Below, in pieces: positions 22,613 through 29,714 of a stretch of 30,725 nt of DNA; the stretch's first letter is position 1, and the number at the start of each line of letters is the position of its first letter. Location of the stretch: the IMG/VR virus record IMGVR_UViG_3300036816_000054, positions 1 to 30,725 of that record; one strand, given 5' to 3'. The translations under genes were made by a program, and so were the position numbers. Under the pieces are notes generated by a model. It saw only the letters and a program-made list of their open reading frames with translations, was not told the origin of the DNA and ran no database searches. Source of the stretch: a virus.

Positions 22613-23698
22613 TTAGAAACTCAACTCTCTTTGAGCGCTTTCTGTGCACAAAACTGTTCCAGATAAGGTATCAAGAACTCCTGCAGCAACAGCTTGAGCC
22701 AATTTACAAGGAACGGCATTACCTATCTGCCGCCATACAGACGAGTTTTTACCTGCAAACTCATAGTTGCTTGGAAATGTTTGGATTAAAATCGCTTCAT
22801 CTATTGTCAACCGACGTAAGTTATTAGGTACGTCATGCATTGATTTCGGATCACCACCACTCATCAAATGATTATGATAAGTTTCAATATAGCTAATAGC
22901 GCCACTATATAGATGTTCTTCATCAATTATAGGGGTTCGGTTTCCACCCATTGATGCCGCTATAGTTGATGCAAATCCATCAGGATTAATTGGCCGTCCC
23001 TGACCATTAAACATCATTCCGGCGTACGGTGATTTTCTCAAAACCGGTTTTGCGGCATTTGTAATTCTTGCATTGCAAACCCGAGGGTTAGTTATAGTCC
23101 CAGCCCTTCCCAAAGGACGAATAACTTCACCAACTGTTGGAGATAAACATTTATAGTTCAGTATTGCTTGTTCAACTAATTTCGCGCTTTCTGCTGTTTT
23201 AAAACCTATAAAAAACATACGCTCACGATTTTGAGGAACACCAAAGTCTTTAGAGTTCAAGATCAATAATTTCGTAAAATAGCCTAGACTTTCTGCCGTT
23301 TTAAATAACTCTGTTCTTACTGCTTCAAACTTTGATAAAGAAGCTAGTGCTTTTACATTTTCCATAACGAAGCATTGCGGTCGAACAATTTCAACTGCTT
23401 GCATGAAAGACCATACTAATTTACTACGAGGATCATGGGCATCCATTTTTCCAGCAACTGAGAATCCCTGACATGGCGGTCCACCAAAGACACACGCCAC
23501 ATTCTTCATCTCCTCAAGATCTGACAAATACTCTTCAATACCACCACAGACTATGTGTGATTCGTGATTGAGCTTAAATGTTTCACAAGCGTCTTTATCT
23601 TTATCATTAGCCCATATGGTATCAAACCCAGCATTTCTGAAGCCTACATCCATACCTCCAGCTCCTGAAAAGAGACTAACTGCTGAGTATTTGTTCAT
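22613..23698 (-). CDS. DNA (cytosine-5)-methyltransferase
   Basis: The 361-residue protein has all main C5-methyltransferase motifs: SAM-binding LFSGAGGMDVGF (motif I, residues 9-20), GGPPCQGFS with catalytic Cys76 (IV), FVMENVKAL with Glu113-Asn114-Val115 (VI), PQNRERMFFIGF (VIII, Arg158/Arg160) and RQIGNAVPCKLAQAVA near the end (X). The target recognition region lies at about 185-285. It is divergent from a small HTH gene and an endonuclease gene, so it should protect the host and prophage DNA from that enzyme. Base composition is clearly AT-richer than in Q or A, indicating acquisition. It lies in the locus that holds tin/old in P2. The recognition sequence cannot be read from the protein. 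Confidence 0.93.
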   Translation of the reverse strand: MNKYSAVSLFSGAGGMDVGFRNAGFDTIWANDKDKDACETFKLNHESHIVCGGIEEYLSDLEEMKNVACVFGGPPCQGFSVAGKMDAHDPRSKLVWSFMQAVEIVRPQCFVMENVKALASLSKFEAVRTELFKTAESLGYFTKLLILNSKDFGVPQNRERMFFIGFKTAESAKLVEQAILNYKCLSPTVGEVIRPLGRAGTITNPRVCNARITNAAKPVLRKSPYAGMMFNGQGRPINPDGFASTIAASMGGNRTPIIDEEHLYSGAISYIETYHNHLMSGGDPKSMHDVPNNLRRLTIDEAILIQTFPSNYEFAGKNSSVWRQIGNAVPCKLAQAVAAGVLDTLSGTVLCTESAQRELSF

Positions 23699-23793
23699 TA
23701 ATTCAACACCTAAATTATTCGATTTTGGAATAAAACACCATGATAGGTAACGATAGACCAGGATGCAAGTTGCGCAGGGTCAAATCAACCAAC
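23699..23793. promoter_or_regulatory. Divergent promoter region of the R-M module
   Basis: The methyltransferase gene and the HTH-endonuclease pair diverge from this 95-base AT-rich interval, so both promoters and any controller-protein boxes should be here. No clear C-box dyad or strong -35/-10 pair could be picked by eye. Confidence 0.45.
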
Positions 23794-24075
23794 ATGGCAA
23801 AACGAAAACCAACTATACATGATCATCGATACAGGTGCCTAGTCCAGCATCTCCTCAAATTACGTAAAGACGCGAACCTTTCTCAATCAGAATTGGCGGT
23901 TGTTCTCGGTCTCTCTCAATCAGATATCTCGAAAATTGAAAGTTTTGAAAGACGATTGGATGCATTGGAGCTATTCGAGATATTGGAAGTTCTAGCGAAT
24001 CGGCTAGATCTTTCGATGGATATATTATGGAAGGATATCTATGAAAGTATCAGTGAACCACGACAAGGCTTATGA
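23794..24075 (+). CDS. HTH regulator, probable R-M controller protein
   Basis: From the ATG at 23794 the product has 93 residues, MAKRKPTIHDHRYRCLVQHL onward. An XRE-type helix-turn-helix is visible at about residues 31-55: LSQSELAVVLGLSQSDISKI. The frame continues upstream to an ATG at 23740 (111 residues), but the shorter form fits the usual 80-100-residue size of controller proteins. It overlaps the endonuclease gene by 35 bases and diverges from the methyltransferase, the standard C-R/M layout in which a C protein delays endonuclease expression until the DNA is methylated. The role is inferred from context; a general XRE repressor is the alternative. Confidence 0.78.
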   Translation: MAKRKPTIHDHRYRCLVQHLLKLRKDANLSQSELAVVLGLSQSDISKIESFERRLDALELFEILEVLANRLDLSMDILWKDIYESISEPRQGL

Positions 24076-25093
24076 AGTAATTATTTCGGCAATAGATGAA
24101 GCTAAAAATCTTACGAGTTGTCACACGGCTCATTCGGCTTTAATAAGTAGCGTAATATTAGGCTCACATCTGACTTATCGTTACATTCTAGTCACAGGCT
24201 TACTAGCAAAAGCAACAAATAGTGATGTTAACCCATTGGTTTTACAAGCAAAAGCCGAAGTGGATGGCGCATATGATGCAAGAAGTCTATGCCATTCAGT
24301 TGTCGTTGGCAGAGTTGAAACTAAATTTCTAGAAGGTAAATTAGGTGCATCCAATGAACCCTTCCTCAATAAACCAGCAAGATATACTGTGCATTCTCCT
24401 GATAATCCTGTTCGCGGTGGTAATGATAAAGAAATCCAGCTTAAATCCATTGAGATCCTACAAGACGCAAAAACCAGTTCCCAAGCGTATGAAATGCTTG
24501 TTGCCGCAATGTATTATACTCTGCAAAGACCAAATAGAGTAATATTACCCACTGCTAATGACTTCAATTTCCAAGAAACCATTCATGCTATGGTAGAAAA
24601 TGCATGTGATGGTGAGAGTTGTGCAATAGTTTCAGCTTTAGCTCTCTTTTTATTGGCAGAAAAAAATGAATGGCAAATTAAAGCTCATCCAGTTAACCAA
24701 GCTGGCAGTTCCTCAAATGAAGTTTTAGATATTGATGTCTACTGCCATGATACTATTTTTCTTTCAATAGAAGTTAAAGACAAAATATTCAGTTCCCATG
24801 ACGTTCATCACGCTATTACCAAAGCAGCAGCTAATGGTGTTTCAAAAGTAATTTTTCTCAAAGGCCCGAGAGCAATAGCATTTAACACTACTGAGTATGA
24901 TGCAATTATCAGTGCTGCAAGACATGGTGTTTCACTAACTTTCAGTAATGTTACAACGTTCGCTATGACATGCTACTCTCTCGCAAATGAAACTAGCAAT
25001 TCAATGATAATAGCATATATCAATCAGATAGTTAAAGACGTAAGAGCAAAGGATAGTACCGTCGAATATCTCACAGGGTTGTTCAGCGAGTAA
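24041..25093 (+). CDS. Type II restriction endonuclease, SacI-like
   Basis: The 350-residue protein resembles, from memory, the SacI restriction endonuclease family (RE_SacI): TYRYILVTGLLAKAT-like text near residue 46, EVDGAYDARSLCHSVVV near 73, LGASNEPFLNKPARYTV near 102 and NPVRGGNDKEIQL near 123. A PD-(D/E)xK-type site is visible as LDIDVY (Asp230/Asp232) followed by IEVKDK (Glu244-x-Lys246). The ATG has a good AAGGATATCT leader and lies inside the HTH gene, so translation is coupled. With the methyltransferase it forms a complete type II system. SacI cuts GAGCTC; whether this enzyme shares that site is not known. Low GC sets it apart from phage genes. Confidence 0.78.
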   Translation: MKVSVNHDKAYEVIISAIDEAKNLTSCHTAHSALISSVILGSHLTYRYILVTGLLAKATNSDVNPLVLQAKAEVDGAYDARSLCHSVVVGRVETKFLEGKLGASNEPFLNKPARYTVHSPDNPVRGGNDKEIQLKSIEILQDAKTSSQAYEMLVAAMYYTLQRPNRVILPTANDFNFQETIHAMVENACDGESCAIVSALALFLLAEKNEWQIKAHPVNQAGSSSNEVLDIDVYCHDTIFLSIEVKDKIFSSHDVHHAITKAAANGVSKVIFLKGPRAIAFNTTEYDAIISAARHGVSLTFSNVTTFAMTCYSLANETSNSMIIAYINQIVKDVRAKDSTVEYLTGLFSE

Positions 25094-25101
25094 ACATGTT
25101 G

Positions 25102-25123
25102 GAGCGGATAAAAAGATCCGCTC
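25102..25123 (+). terminator. Hairpin after the endonuclease gene
   Basis: GAGCGGAT-AAAAAG-ATCCGCTC is a perfect 8-bp stem with a six-base loop nine bases after the endonuclease stop. It lies between the convergent endonuclease and A genes. No T run follows on either strand, so it is a weak or atypical terminator or an RNA 3'-end stabiliser. Confidence 0.5.
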
Positions 25124-25175
25124 TCACACGCGCGTCAATGTTGAATCATAAATATTTAGTTCTCCTCAACCTTAT

Positions 25176-27161
25176 TTATATCCAAACCATCTTCTCGGAG
25201 AGAGATTCCAAATGTATATCAGCGAGTTTTTGGGGTAACTCAACTATTGATAATTCCCCATTGACTCCGCCCAACCCACAGTTATTGACAGGACTCCGAG
25301 GCGCGGCAATGCCGCTTTTTAAAGTCAAAGGCTCAACGGCTAAAAGCTTTGGAACGATGCGCCATTCGGCTGTGCGTGTAACGTGTACCAGCTCAGAGCC
25401 CAAGTGCGGCGCGTAGATGCCCACGACTCTCTCTATGTCCTCTTCGTAGGCGTTAACCTCGTCAGTCACGTTGCGAGCCACACGGACGGTCTGGCTATCG
25501 CGTGGAACATTCGCCCCACCCTGCGCTGCGATATACAGGTCAAATTCACCTTCATCAGCTGCAGCCCTCGCCGCCTCGACACGCTCATCGAATTCATCAG
25601 CAATGCTTACGCCGCGAGGCAGTTTGCGCAGCTCGCGATATGCTCCCATCGTTGGCAGGCCAATAGATTTGAATTGCGGGATGCGCCACGTTGACGCCCA
25701 TGCGGTTACAGCAGCGGCCGTATCAGTCAGAGGCTTGCCTGTGTCGTGATCAACCTGACCATCGAGCGCGTAACCATCGATATTCTTAGCAATGTATTTT
25801 GCGATGTAACCGGCTGCGCCACCTTGATTGAGGTGTTTCGCTTCAAAGCGCTGTGTTGCAGCGCCCTTTTCATCGCCATCTTCTTTTAAGGCATAACGGC
25901 GCATGATTTCGGTGATGTGTTTACGTTGTTCTGGTTTGCAAAAAAGCATCATGTGCCAGTGCGGCGTTCCGTCATGATGCGGCTCGACAACGCGCATCCC
26001 GTAGACCTGCAAATCGTTATCTTTAAAAGCTGTACGCATCAGGCTCCAGATACGGCACAAATACCGCTGTCCATCCTTCGGCGTAAAGGCGGTTTCATTC
26101 CAGCCGTGATTAAGTTGCACTGTCTTTTTATCGCCCTTTCCTACCTGACGCGTCGGGTGATACTTCGATGGCGTGGTGATAGTGATAAACATCCCGACGT
26201 CACCATGACCGGCCGCATAGCGTTCAATGCCTGCAATAGTGTTCATCAGTTCCATACGACGGATTTCTGGGTTTGAAATACTTCCCATGACTTTGCTGAT
26301 GAGATCGATGCGCTCACCAGTCACTTTGTTTTCCAGTTCGCACGATTTGAGGTATTCGAGGTTAGCCAGGCGGCGAGAATGCACGTCGCGGATCGCCGTT
26401 CTGCTGGCGTATGGAGAACGGTCTTTATTTACCTCGCCGGCTGCAATCAGCAATGCCTCGTGCCAGCGCATACGCTGCGCCTTAAACTGGTTAATCCACC
26501 ATTCATCGTTAATCAGACGAGCAATAGCGGAAAATGCCTGGCGAATTGTGATCTGTCCTTTGCGGTATTTTTTCCAGAACATCGGGGTGATATTGAATGC
26601 ACGCGCTGCACCAGCAACGTGACCATATAAATGCGCCTGTGCCTCATCGGTGAAAAGAGTCTCTTTATCGCCGTGAGCATCTGCCCAAGCGTCGCTTAAT
26701 TCTTCATAAGCAACATAGAGCTGCGAAGCGACACGAGCTGCAAACTTTTTGAGCGCCTTGTCACTCATACCAGGTAAACGCGAATAGCTTTCTCGCTCGC
26801 TCATGAAGAGTAGCGATGCGGTCTCGTTCATTCCATTAAGCTGATTGACCCGCTCAAGACGCGGCACCACCCTTTGCTCGACGGTGTTCTTAAGGAAATA
26901 GAAACCATGAAGTGGGCTTTTAGTACGACGGATAAAGTCATACCGAGAGTTGAACAATGTTTTTAAGACGTATGGCAGGCGATTAATTTTACCTAAAACA
27001 CCTTGCACCTGACGGAATTCGCCACGTGTAAGGGGTCTGTCACGGCCAATTGCAGAGCGTGGAGCATTCCAGGGATAAGCACCGACGAATGTATCATCGG
27101 TGCGCTTCGGGAAAGGAGGCGGTGGCGAGGGGGCAATACGCCCCCGAGGTTCAACGGCCAT
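25176..27161 (-). CDS. A: Replication initiator gpA (HUH endonuclease), altered C-terminus
   Basis: The 661-residue protein is the rolling-circle initiator of P2-type phages. It nicks the origin, which in P2 lies inside gene A. It follows P2 gpA closely up to PLTLKSGIAAPRSPVNNCG at about residue 629. Visible motifs are the metal-binding HUH-type HWHMMLF in VEPHHDGTPHWHMM and the paired tyrosines of AAGYIAKYIAKNIDGY at about 450/454. P2 gpA is 761 residues: after NNCG it has about 105 more, replaced here by 32 unrelated ones ending EKMVWI. The DNA becomes AT-rich at the same point, so the cargo insertion seems to have replaced the C-terminus. The catalytic core is intact. The start overlaps the DUF5405 gene by 11 bases. 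Confidence 0.95.
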   Translation of the reverse strand: MAVEPRGRIAPSPPPPFPKRTDDTFVGAYPWNAPRSAIGRDRPLTRGEFRQVQGVLGKINRLPYVLKTLFNSRYDFIRRTKSPLHGFYFLKNTVEQRVVPRLERVNQLNGMNETASLLFMSERESYSRLPGMSDKALKKFAARVASQLYVAYEELSDAWADAHGDKETLFTDEAQAHLYGHVAGAARAFNITPMFWKKYRKGQITIRQAFSAIARLINDEWWINQFKAQRMRWHEALLIAAGEVNKDRSPYASRTAIRDVHSRRLANLEYLKSCELENKVTGERIDLISKVMGSISNPEIRRMELMNTIAGIERYAAGHGDVGMFITITTPSKYHPTRQVGKGDKKTVQLNHGWNETAFTPKDGQRYLCRIWSLMRTAFKDNDLQVYGMRVVEPHHDGTPHWHMMLFCKPEQRKHITEIMRRYALKEDGDEKGAATQRFEAKHLNQGGAAGYIAKYIAKNIDGYALDGQVDHDTGKPLTDTAAAVTAWASTWRIPQFKSIGLPTMGAYRELRKLPRGVSIADEFDERVEAARAAADEGEFDLYIAAQGGANVPRDSQTVRVARNVTDEVNAYEEDIERVVGIYAPHLGSELVHVTRTAEWRIVPKLLAVEPLTLKSGIAAPRSPVNNCGLGGVNGELSIVELPQKLADIHLESLSEKMVWI

Positions 27162-27426
27162 TTGAAGTGAAGGCGTCCAGACATTGCTTCGCTACGCGCT
27201 CAATCTGAGTTTCAAGCGCCGAGAAACGAGTGGCGTCTCCCGTTAAAAGGTCATGCAAAACAAGACCGGAAACGAGCTTAGAAATTGTCGGGTAGTAACC
27301 CACTACATCCACCCATTCCTTACCTTCATTCTTGCCGGATGTAGCGGTTTTCTTTTCCTGCAAAATAAATTGATAGCGGTCGCTGGTAATAACGTACTGG
27401 TTATTTATCTCGATGCGTATGCTCAT
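27151..27426 (-). CDS. DUF5405-like early protein
   Basis: The 91-residue protein resembles the small DUF5405 proteins encoded just upstream of gene A in P2-like phages. The N-terminus MSIRIEINNQYVITSDRYQF and the central VDVVGYYPTISKLVSGLVLH are the recognisable parts. It is the last gene before A in the early operon and overlaps its start by 11 bases. No catalytic motif, membrane segment or signal peptide is seen. Its function is unknown. Confidence 0.8.
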   Translation of the reverse strand: MSIRIEINNQYVITSDRYQFILQEKKTATSGKNEGKEWVDVVGYYPTISKLVSGLVLHDLLTGDATRFSALETQIERVAKQCLDAFTSNGR

Positions 27427-27448
27427 TTTTACTTCCTGTTAAAAGTGG

Positions 27449-27667
27449 TTAATCCGCTCTACCAAAAATCGAGTTGTGTAACTTTTCCGACTCCTGACCT
27501 AATAACTCGATAATCTCGGTGCGGTTTAGTTCTGACTTACTGATATGCGCGATAAGACCGTCAAACTGAGAAGAGAAACGGGTCGCTGTGTCGCGCTGCG
27601 CTTCGCTTACTGCCTGCGCCAGAAGTACCGAATGCATGCCCCGCTGCGCTGTATTTTGTTTTTGCAT
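27449..27667 (-). CDS. DUF2732-like early protein
   Basis: From the ATG at 27667 the protein has 72 residues (MQKQNTAQRGMHSVLLAQAV onward) and a GGAG sequence nine bases upstream. The frame is open to a TTG at 27685, which would place the start over the ribosome-binding site and is rejected. The text SEAQRDTATRFSSQFDGLIA and IIELLGQESEKLHN resembles the DUF2732 family of P2-like early regions (P2 orf80-82 area). It appears helical and soluble. Its function is unknown. It lies between B and the DUF5405 gene on the early transcript. Confidence 0.75.
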   Translation of the reverse strand: MQKQNTAQRGMHSVLLAQAVSEAQRDTATRFSSQFDGLIAHISKSELNRTEIIELLGQESEKLHNSIFGRAD

Positions 27668-27733
27668 TTGCCTATCTCCAGACAAAAGGAGTCCCCACGC
27701 TGTAAGGCGCGTAATAAAACGAATACAGATTAA

Positions 27734-28234
27734 TTAATGTAAATACTGCTCAGGTTTTACCGAGGTTAAGACCGTTGGTGCGTATTCAAAAAGGCTAAAC
27801 AGTTCTCGCAGCGCGCGGAAAAGTTTGTCGCGCCAGTAGCAGTCTTCATCATTTAAACGCCAGTGAGGCATATTGAATTCCTGCTCTGTAAGCCCGGCAT
27901 GAAGAAAAAGCGATCGCCTTTGGCTTACTGTGAGGCGGCTTATGAAGGTCGCCTTAGTTGCGCCATGCTGGCGAAACCGGCTAAATGCGAATCTCAATTC
28001 ATCAAGCGCACAGACGAGACGCTCGCGATCTGCTTCATCCATTTCCTCTAACCGCATGACTGAGTGACGTTGCTTTAACTGAGCGTGAAAACAAACGGTC
28101 AGTCTTTCCCGCTCCATCATCTGATTGTAAAAATCGCATGTATCTTGCCAGCGAGGTTGAGCCAGGTACTTACAGACTAAGCCACGAAGCGCAGTCGGTT
28201 GTTTCTGGATTACATCAATAGTCATGACGGTCAT
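27734..28234 (-). CDS. B: Replication protein gpB (helicase loader)
   Basis: The ATG at 28234 gives 166 residues, the same as P2 gpB, and overlaps the preceding stop codon by four bases (ATGA). The frame opens further upstream to a GTG at 28240. The protein is nearly colinear with P2 gpB: PRWQDTCDFYNQMMERERLT near residue 27, CFHAQLKQRHSVMRLEEMDE next, and the C-terminus LFRALRELFSLFEYAPTVLT then VKPEQYLH. P2 gpB interacts with DnaB and is needed for lagging-strand synthesis. Several in-frame ATG codons lie near the start, so the exact residue is slightly uncertain. Confidence 0.95.
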   Translation of the reverse strand: MTVMTIDVIQKQPTALRGLVCKYLAQPRWQDTCDFYNQMMERERLTVCFHAQLKQRHSVMRLEEMDEADRERLVCALDELRFAFSRFRQHGATKATFISRLTVSQRRSLFLHAGLTEQEFNMPHWRLNDEDCYWRDKLFRALRELFSLFEYAPTVLTSVKPEQYLH

Positions 28235-28401
28235 AACCACAGCCCTCTCTTTTTGACCAGGCGACTGAGCTTCTCGATAAAACCTGCCTTACGGGTACGA
28301 ATGATGATGCCTTTACGACCGCGCCCGTGGGTGATGGTGAAGTTAATCCGGTTAGGGCTTTCTTTTCTTAGCAACTGAGCAATACATCTAGGTTCCTGCA
28401 T
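28231..28401 (-). CDS. Small basic early protein, Fil-like
   Basis: The ATG at 28401 follows a consensus AGGAGG with four bases between, giving 56 residues: MQEPRCIAQLLRKESPNRIN onward. The longer frame to 28419 is rejected on this basis. The protein is very basic, with THGRGRKGIIIRTRK in the middle and IEKLSRLVKKRGLWL at the end. Its pattern and place beside B recall the short Fil (phage 186 filamentation) family common in P2-like early regions, but the match is loose and from memory. Its stop overlaps the start of B. Expressed with the early genes. Confidence 0.6.
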   Translation of the reverse strand: MQEPRCIAQLLRKESPNRINFTITHGRGRKGIIIRTRKAGFIEKLSRLVKKRGLWL

Positions 28402-28428
28402 TAATCCTCCTACTGCCAACTTAACAAC

Positions 28429-28458
28429 TTAACCATAACGTTCTAACGGTCTTATGAT
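28429..28458 (+). promoter_or_regulatory. Candidate promoter for plus-strand gene
   Basis: TTAACC (28429-28434) and TATGAT (28453-28458) match the sigma-70 -35 and -10 hexamers at four and five of six positions with an 18-base spacer. A ribosome-binding site and ATG follow about 35 bases later. It faces against the early operon. Confidence 0.4.
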
Positions 28459-28502
28459 AGGATTAGTTCGCCAAAACAAGTACCTATCAACATGGAGAAG
28501 AT

Positions 28503-28778
28503 ATGGAAAAGCAAAAAATCAAAACTTTCCTCAACCAGGCGAAAGAATCACGTACTGAACATTCAGCTGAAGATCGCCTTTTCGCACTCGAAGTTATGGC
28601 TTGCGCTCTTGGTGCATCCCTTGAGGGAGAAAGCAGAGATAAATTTCTGACGATGATGAATTCAATTTCAGAAAACATTAATCCGATGTCTGATACCGCG
28701 ATTAAAGCAATCGCCGATCTGAACGTACTCAGCGCTGACTTCAAGACAATTTCCAATCAGCTTGCAGCTGGGAAATAA
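28503..28778 (+). CDS. Unrecognised small protein, opposite strand in early operon
   Basis: I do not recognise this 91-residue protein. It is acidic, predicted helical and lacks membrane segments: MEKQKIKTFLNQAKESRTEH, then AEDRLFALEVMACALGASLE, then MSDTAIKAIADLNVLSADFK. The start has an excellent GGAGAAGAT ribosome-binding site, and a plausible promoter lies upstream. It runs against the surrounding early genes, fills the 340-base gap between the Fil-like and orf78-like genes, and overlaps the 3' end of the latter by 38 bases. That is the layout of a gene expressed from the prophage (moron). A minus-strand frame over the same bases looks less protein-like. Lysogenic conversion or defence roles are only speculation. 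Confidence 0.65.
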   Translation: MEKQKIKTFLNQAKESRTEHSAEDRLFALEVMACALGASLEGESRDKFLTMMNSISENINPMSDTAIKAIADLNVLSADFKTISNQLAAGK

Positions 28779-28929
28779 AATCTTCTAAGCGACGTTCCAC
28801 CTCAGCCTCATTTTTGAGGCTGTTCATTCCCCAAATGTCTATCTGGTAGCGAACATTTCCTACATGAGCACCGTTCTGATAAAGCGGTTTCGGGACAAGG
28901 ATTACTTCAGATTTTTGCTGTTTCATCAT
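28741..28929 (-). CDS. Early protein, P2 orf78-like
   Basis: The 62-residue protein directly follows cox (TAA-ATG) in the position of P2 orf78. It begins MMKQQKSEVILVPKPLYQNG; a second Met one codon on is an alternative start. It has a strand-rich first half and a helical end (NEAEVERRLEDFISQLQADW). I base the name on position and a loose likeness, not on a known motif. The last 38 bases are shared with the opposing plus-strand gene. Its function is unknown. Confidence 0.65.
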   Translation of the reverse strand: MMKQQKSEVILVPKPLYQNGAHVGNVRYQIDIWGMNSLKNEAEVERRLEDFISQLQADWKLS

Positions 28930-29199
28930 TTAACCGCCTAATCCGAGCCACATCAGCCAACCTTCTCGAATTGCTTTCGGGCGGCTCTCATAAGCCATCT
29001 TCATGCCGTTGTTCCATGCGGGAAGATAAACCCAATATTCTCCAGCTCTACCAGTTGCAGACTGAGGATCGGTCATTTCAACAACCGGTAATTTACCCTT
29101 CTCAATCATCCCTTTAACGGCTGCAGGGCTTTTACCTATCAGACGTGCAAACTCTTGATATGGCACTGCGTCAGTCGCGCTCTCTAATGGCTTCTTCAT
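28930..29199 (-). CDS. cox: Cox: excisionase and Pc repressor
   Basis: The ATG at 29199, with GGAG ten bases upstream, gives 89 residues (P2 Cox: 91). A GTG three codons earlier is too close to the ribosome-binding sequence. The body is clearly P2 Cox: DAVPYQEFARLIGKSPAAVK (winged-helix DNA-binding segment), then TDPQSATGRAGEYWVYLPAW and SRPKAIREGWLMWLGLG. Cox represses the lysogenic promoter and acts with integrase in excision by binding tandem Cox boxes as an oligomer. It is the first early gene, divergent from C, and the intervening DNA carries a phased repeat that resembles Cox boxes. Confidence 0.95.
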   Translation of the reverse strand: MKKPLESATDAVPYQEFARLIGKSPAAVKGMIEKGKLPVVEMTDPQSATGRAGEYWVYLPAWNNGMKMAYESRPKAIREGWLMWLGLGG

Positions 29200-29243
29200 C
29201 TGGTACACTTCTCCGTTAGCGTTTTAATTGCTCTTAATGGCTT
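29182..29243. repeat. Direct repeats flanking the early promoter
   Basis: CTCTAATGGCTT (29182-29193) and CTCTTAATGGCTT (29231-29243) are near-identical direct repeats 49 bases apart, one in the first codons of cox and one in the cox-C interval. P2 C repressor binds two directly repeated half-sites at Pe, so these are candidate operators, though the spacing is larger than in P2. Confidence 0.35.
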
Positions 29244-29258
29244 ATAACTGCCTTTAAT
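29219..29258. promoter_or_regulatory. Phased 10-bp repeats, candidate Cox-box array
   Basis: Four consecutive 10-mers read GCGTTTTAAT, TGCTCTTAAT, GGCTTATAAC, TGCCTTTAAT. The last, on the minus strand, contains TTAAAGGCA, an exact fit to the P2 Cox-box consensus TTAAAG/CNCA; the others are degenerate. One box per helical turn suits a Cox oligomer. The array lies between cox and C, over the early and lysogenic promoters. Confidence 0.6.
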
Positions 29259-29318
29259 GTGACTACGAATGCAAAACATGAACTACGATGAACATAAAAT
29301 TACGCAATAGGAGTAAAT

Positions 29319-29618
29319 ATGTCAATACACGTTTCAGAGAAGCTAAAGCTTATGAGGGAGTCGGAAAGATTAAACCGTAGGGAAGTCAGTGATTTAACTG
29401 GTGTTCCTTATAGCTCACTTTCGAGCTATGAAAGCCGTTCCAAAAACGCAGGTGTAGAATCCATCATGAAAATTCTCCAACACCCTCGTTTCACGAAATA
29501 CACCATGTGGTTTATGACTGACCAAATAGCACCTGAAGCTGGGCAAATTGCACCGGCTCTCGCGCACTTTGGGCAGCAGACAACAACGTCACCCCACTCA
29601 GATCAGAAAACTGGCTAA
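29319..29618 (+). CDS. C: Immunity repressor C
   Basis: The 99-residue protein has the same length as the P2 C repressor and shares its ends: SEKLKLMRESERLNRREVSD at the start with an HTH (REVSDLTGVPYSSLSSYES), and FTKYTMWFMTDQIAPEAGQI then APALAHFGQQTTTSPHS at the C-terminus. The DNA-recognition helix differs from P2, so immunity specificity is probably different. The ATG follows AGGAG with a seven-base spacer. C represses the early promoter in the lysogen and is co-transcribed with int. It is divergent from cox across a 119-base control region. Confidence 0.95.
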   Translation: MSIHVSEKLKLMRESERLNRREVSDLTGVPYSSLSSYESRSKNAGVESIMKILQHPRFTKYTMWFMTDQIAPEAGQIAPALAHFGQQTTTSPHSDQKTG

Positions 29619-29714
29619 CCATTTACGGCGCTTATTTGTGCAGTCAATGCACGGTGAGTTTTTGTTATTTAAATCAGGAAATTGAAGTACGCAGTAACAT
29701 CATCGGGAGGCTTT

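Noticed and set aside
25096-25416. 106-codon plus-strand ORF after the endonuclease
   Set aside because: It begins in the hairpin after the endonuclease and runs antisense to the end of gene A; it has no supporting start signal.
28487-28756. 89-codon minus-strand ORF in the direction of the early operon
   Set aside because: It overlaps the plus-strand gene at 28503-28778, which has a far better ribosome-binding site and a more protein-like composition; a reverse-strand alternative remains possible but less likely.
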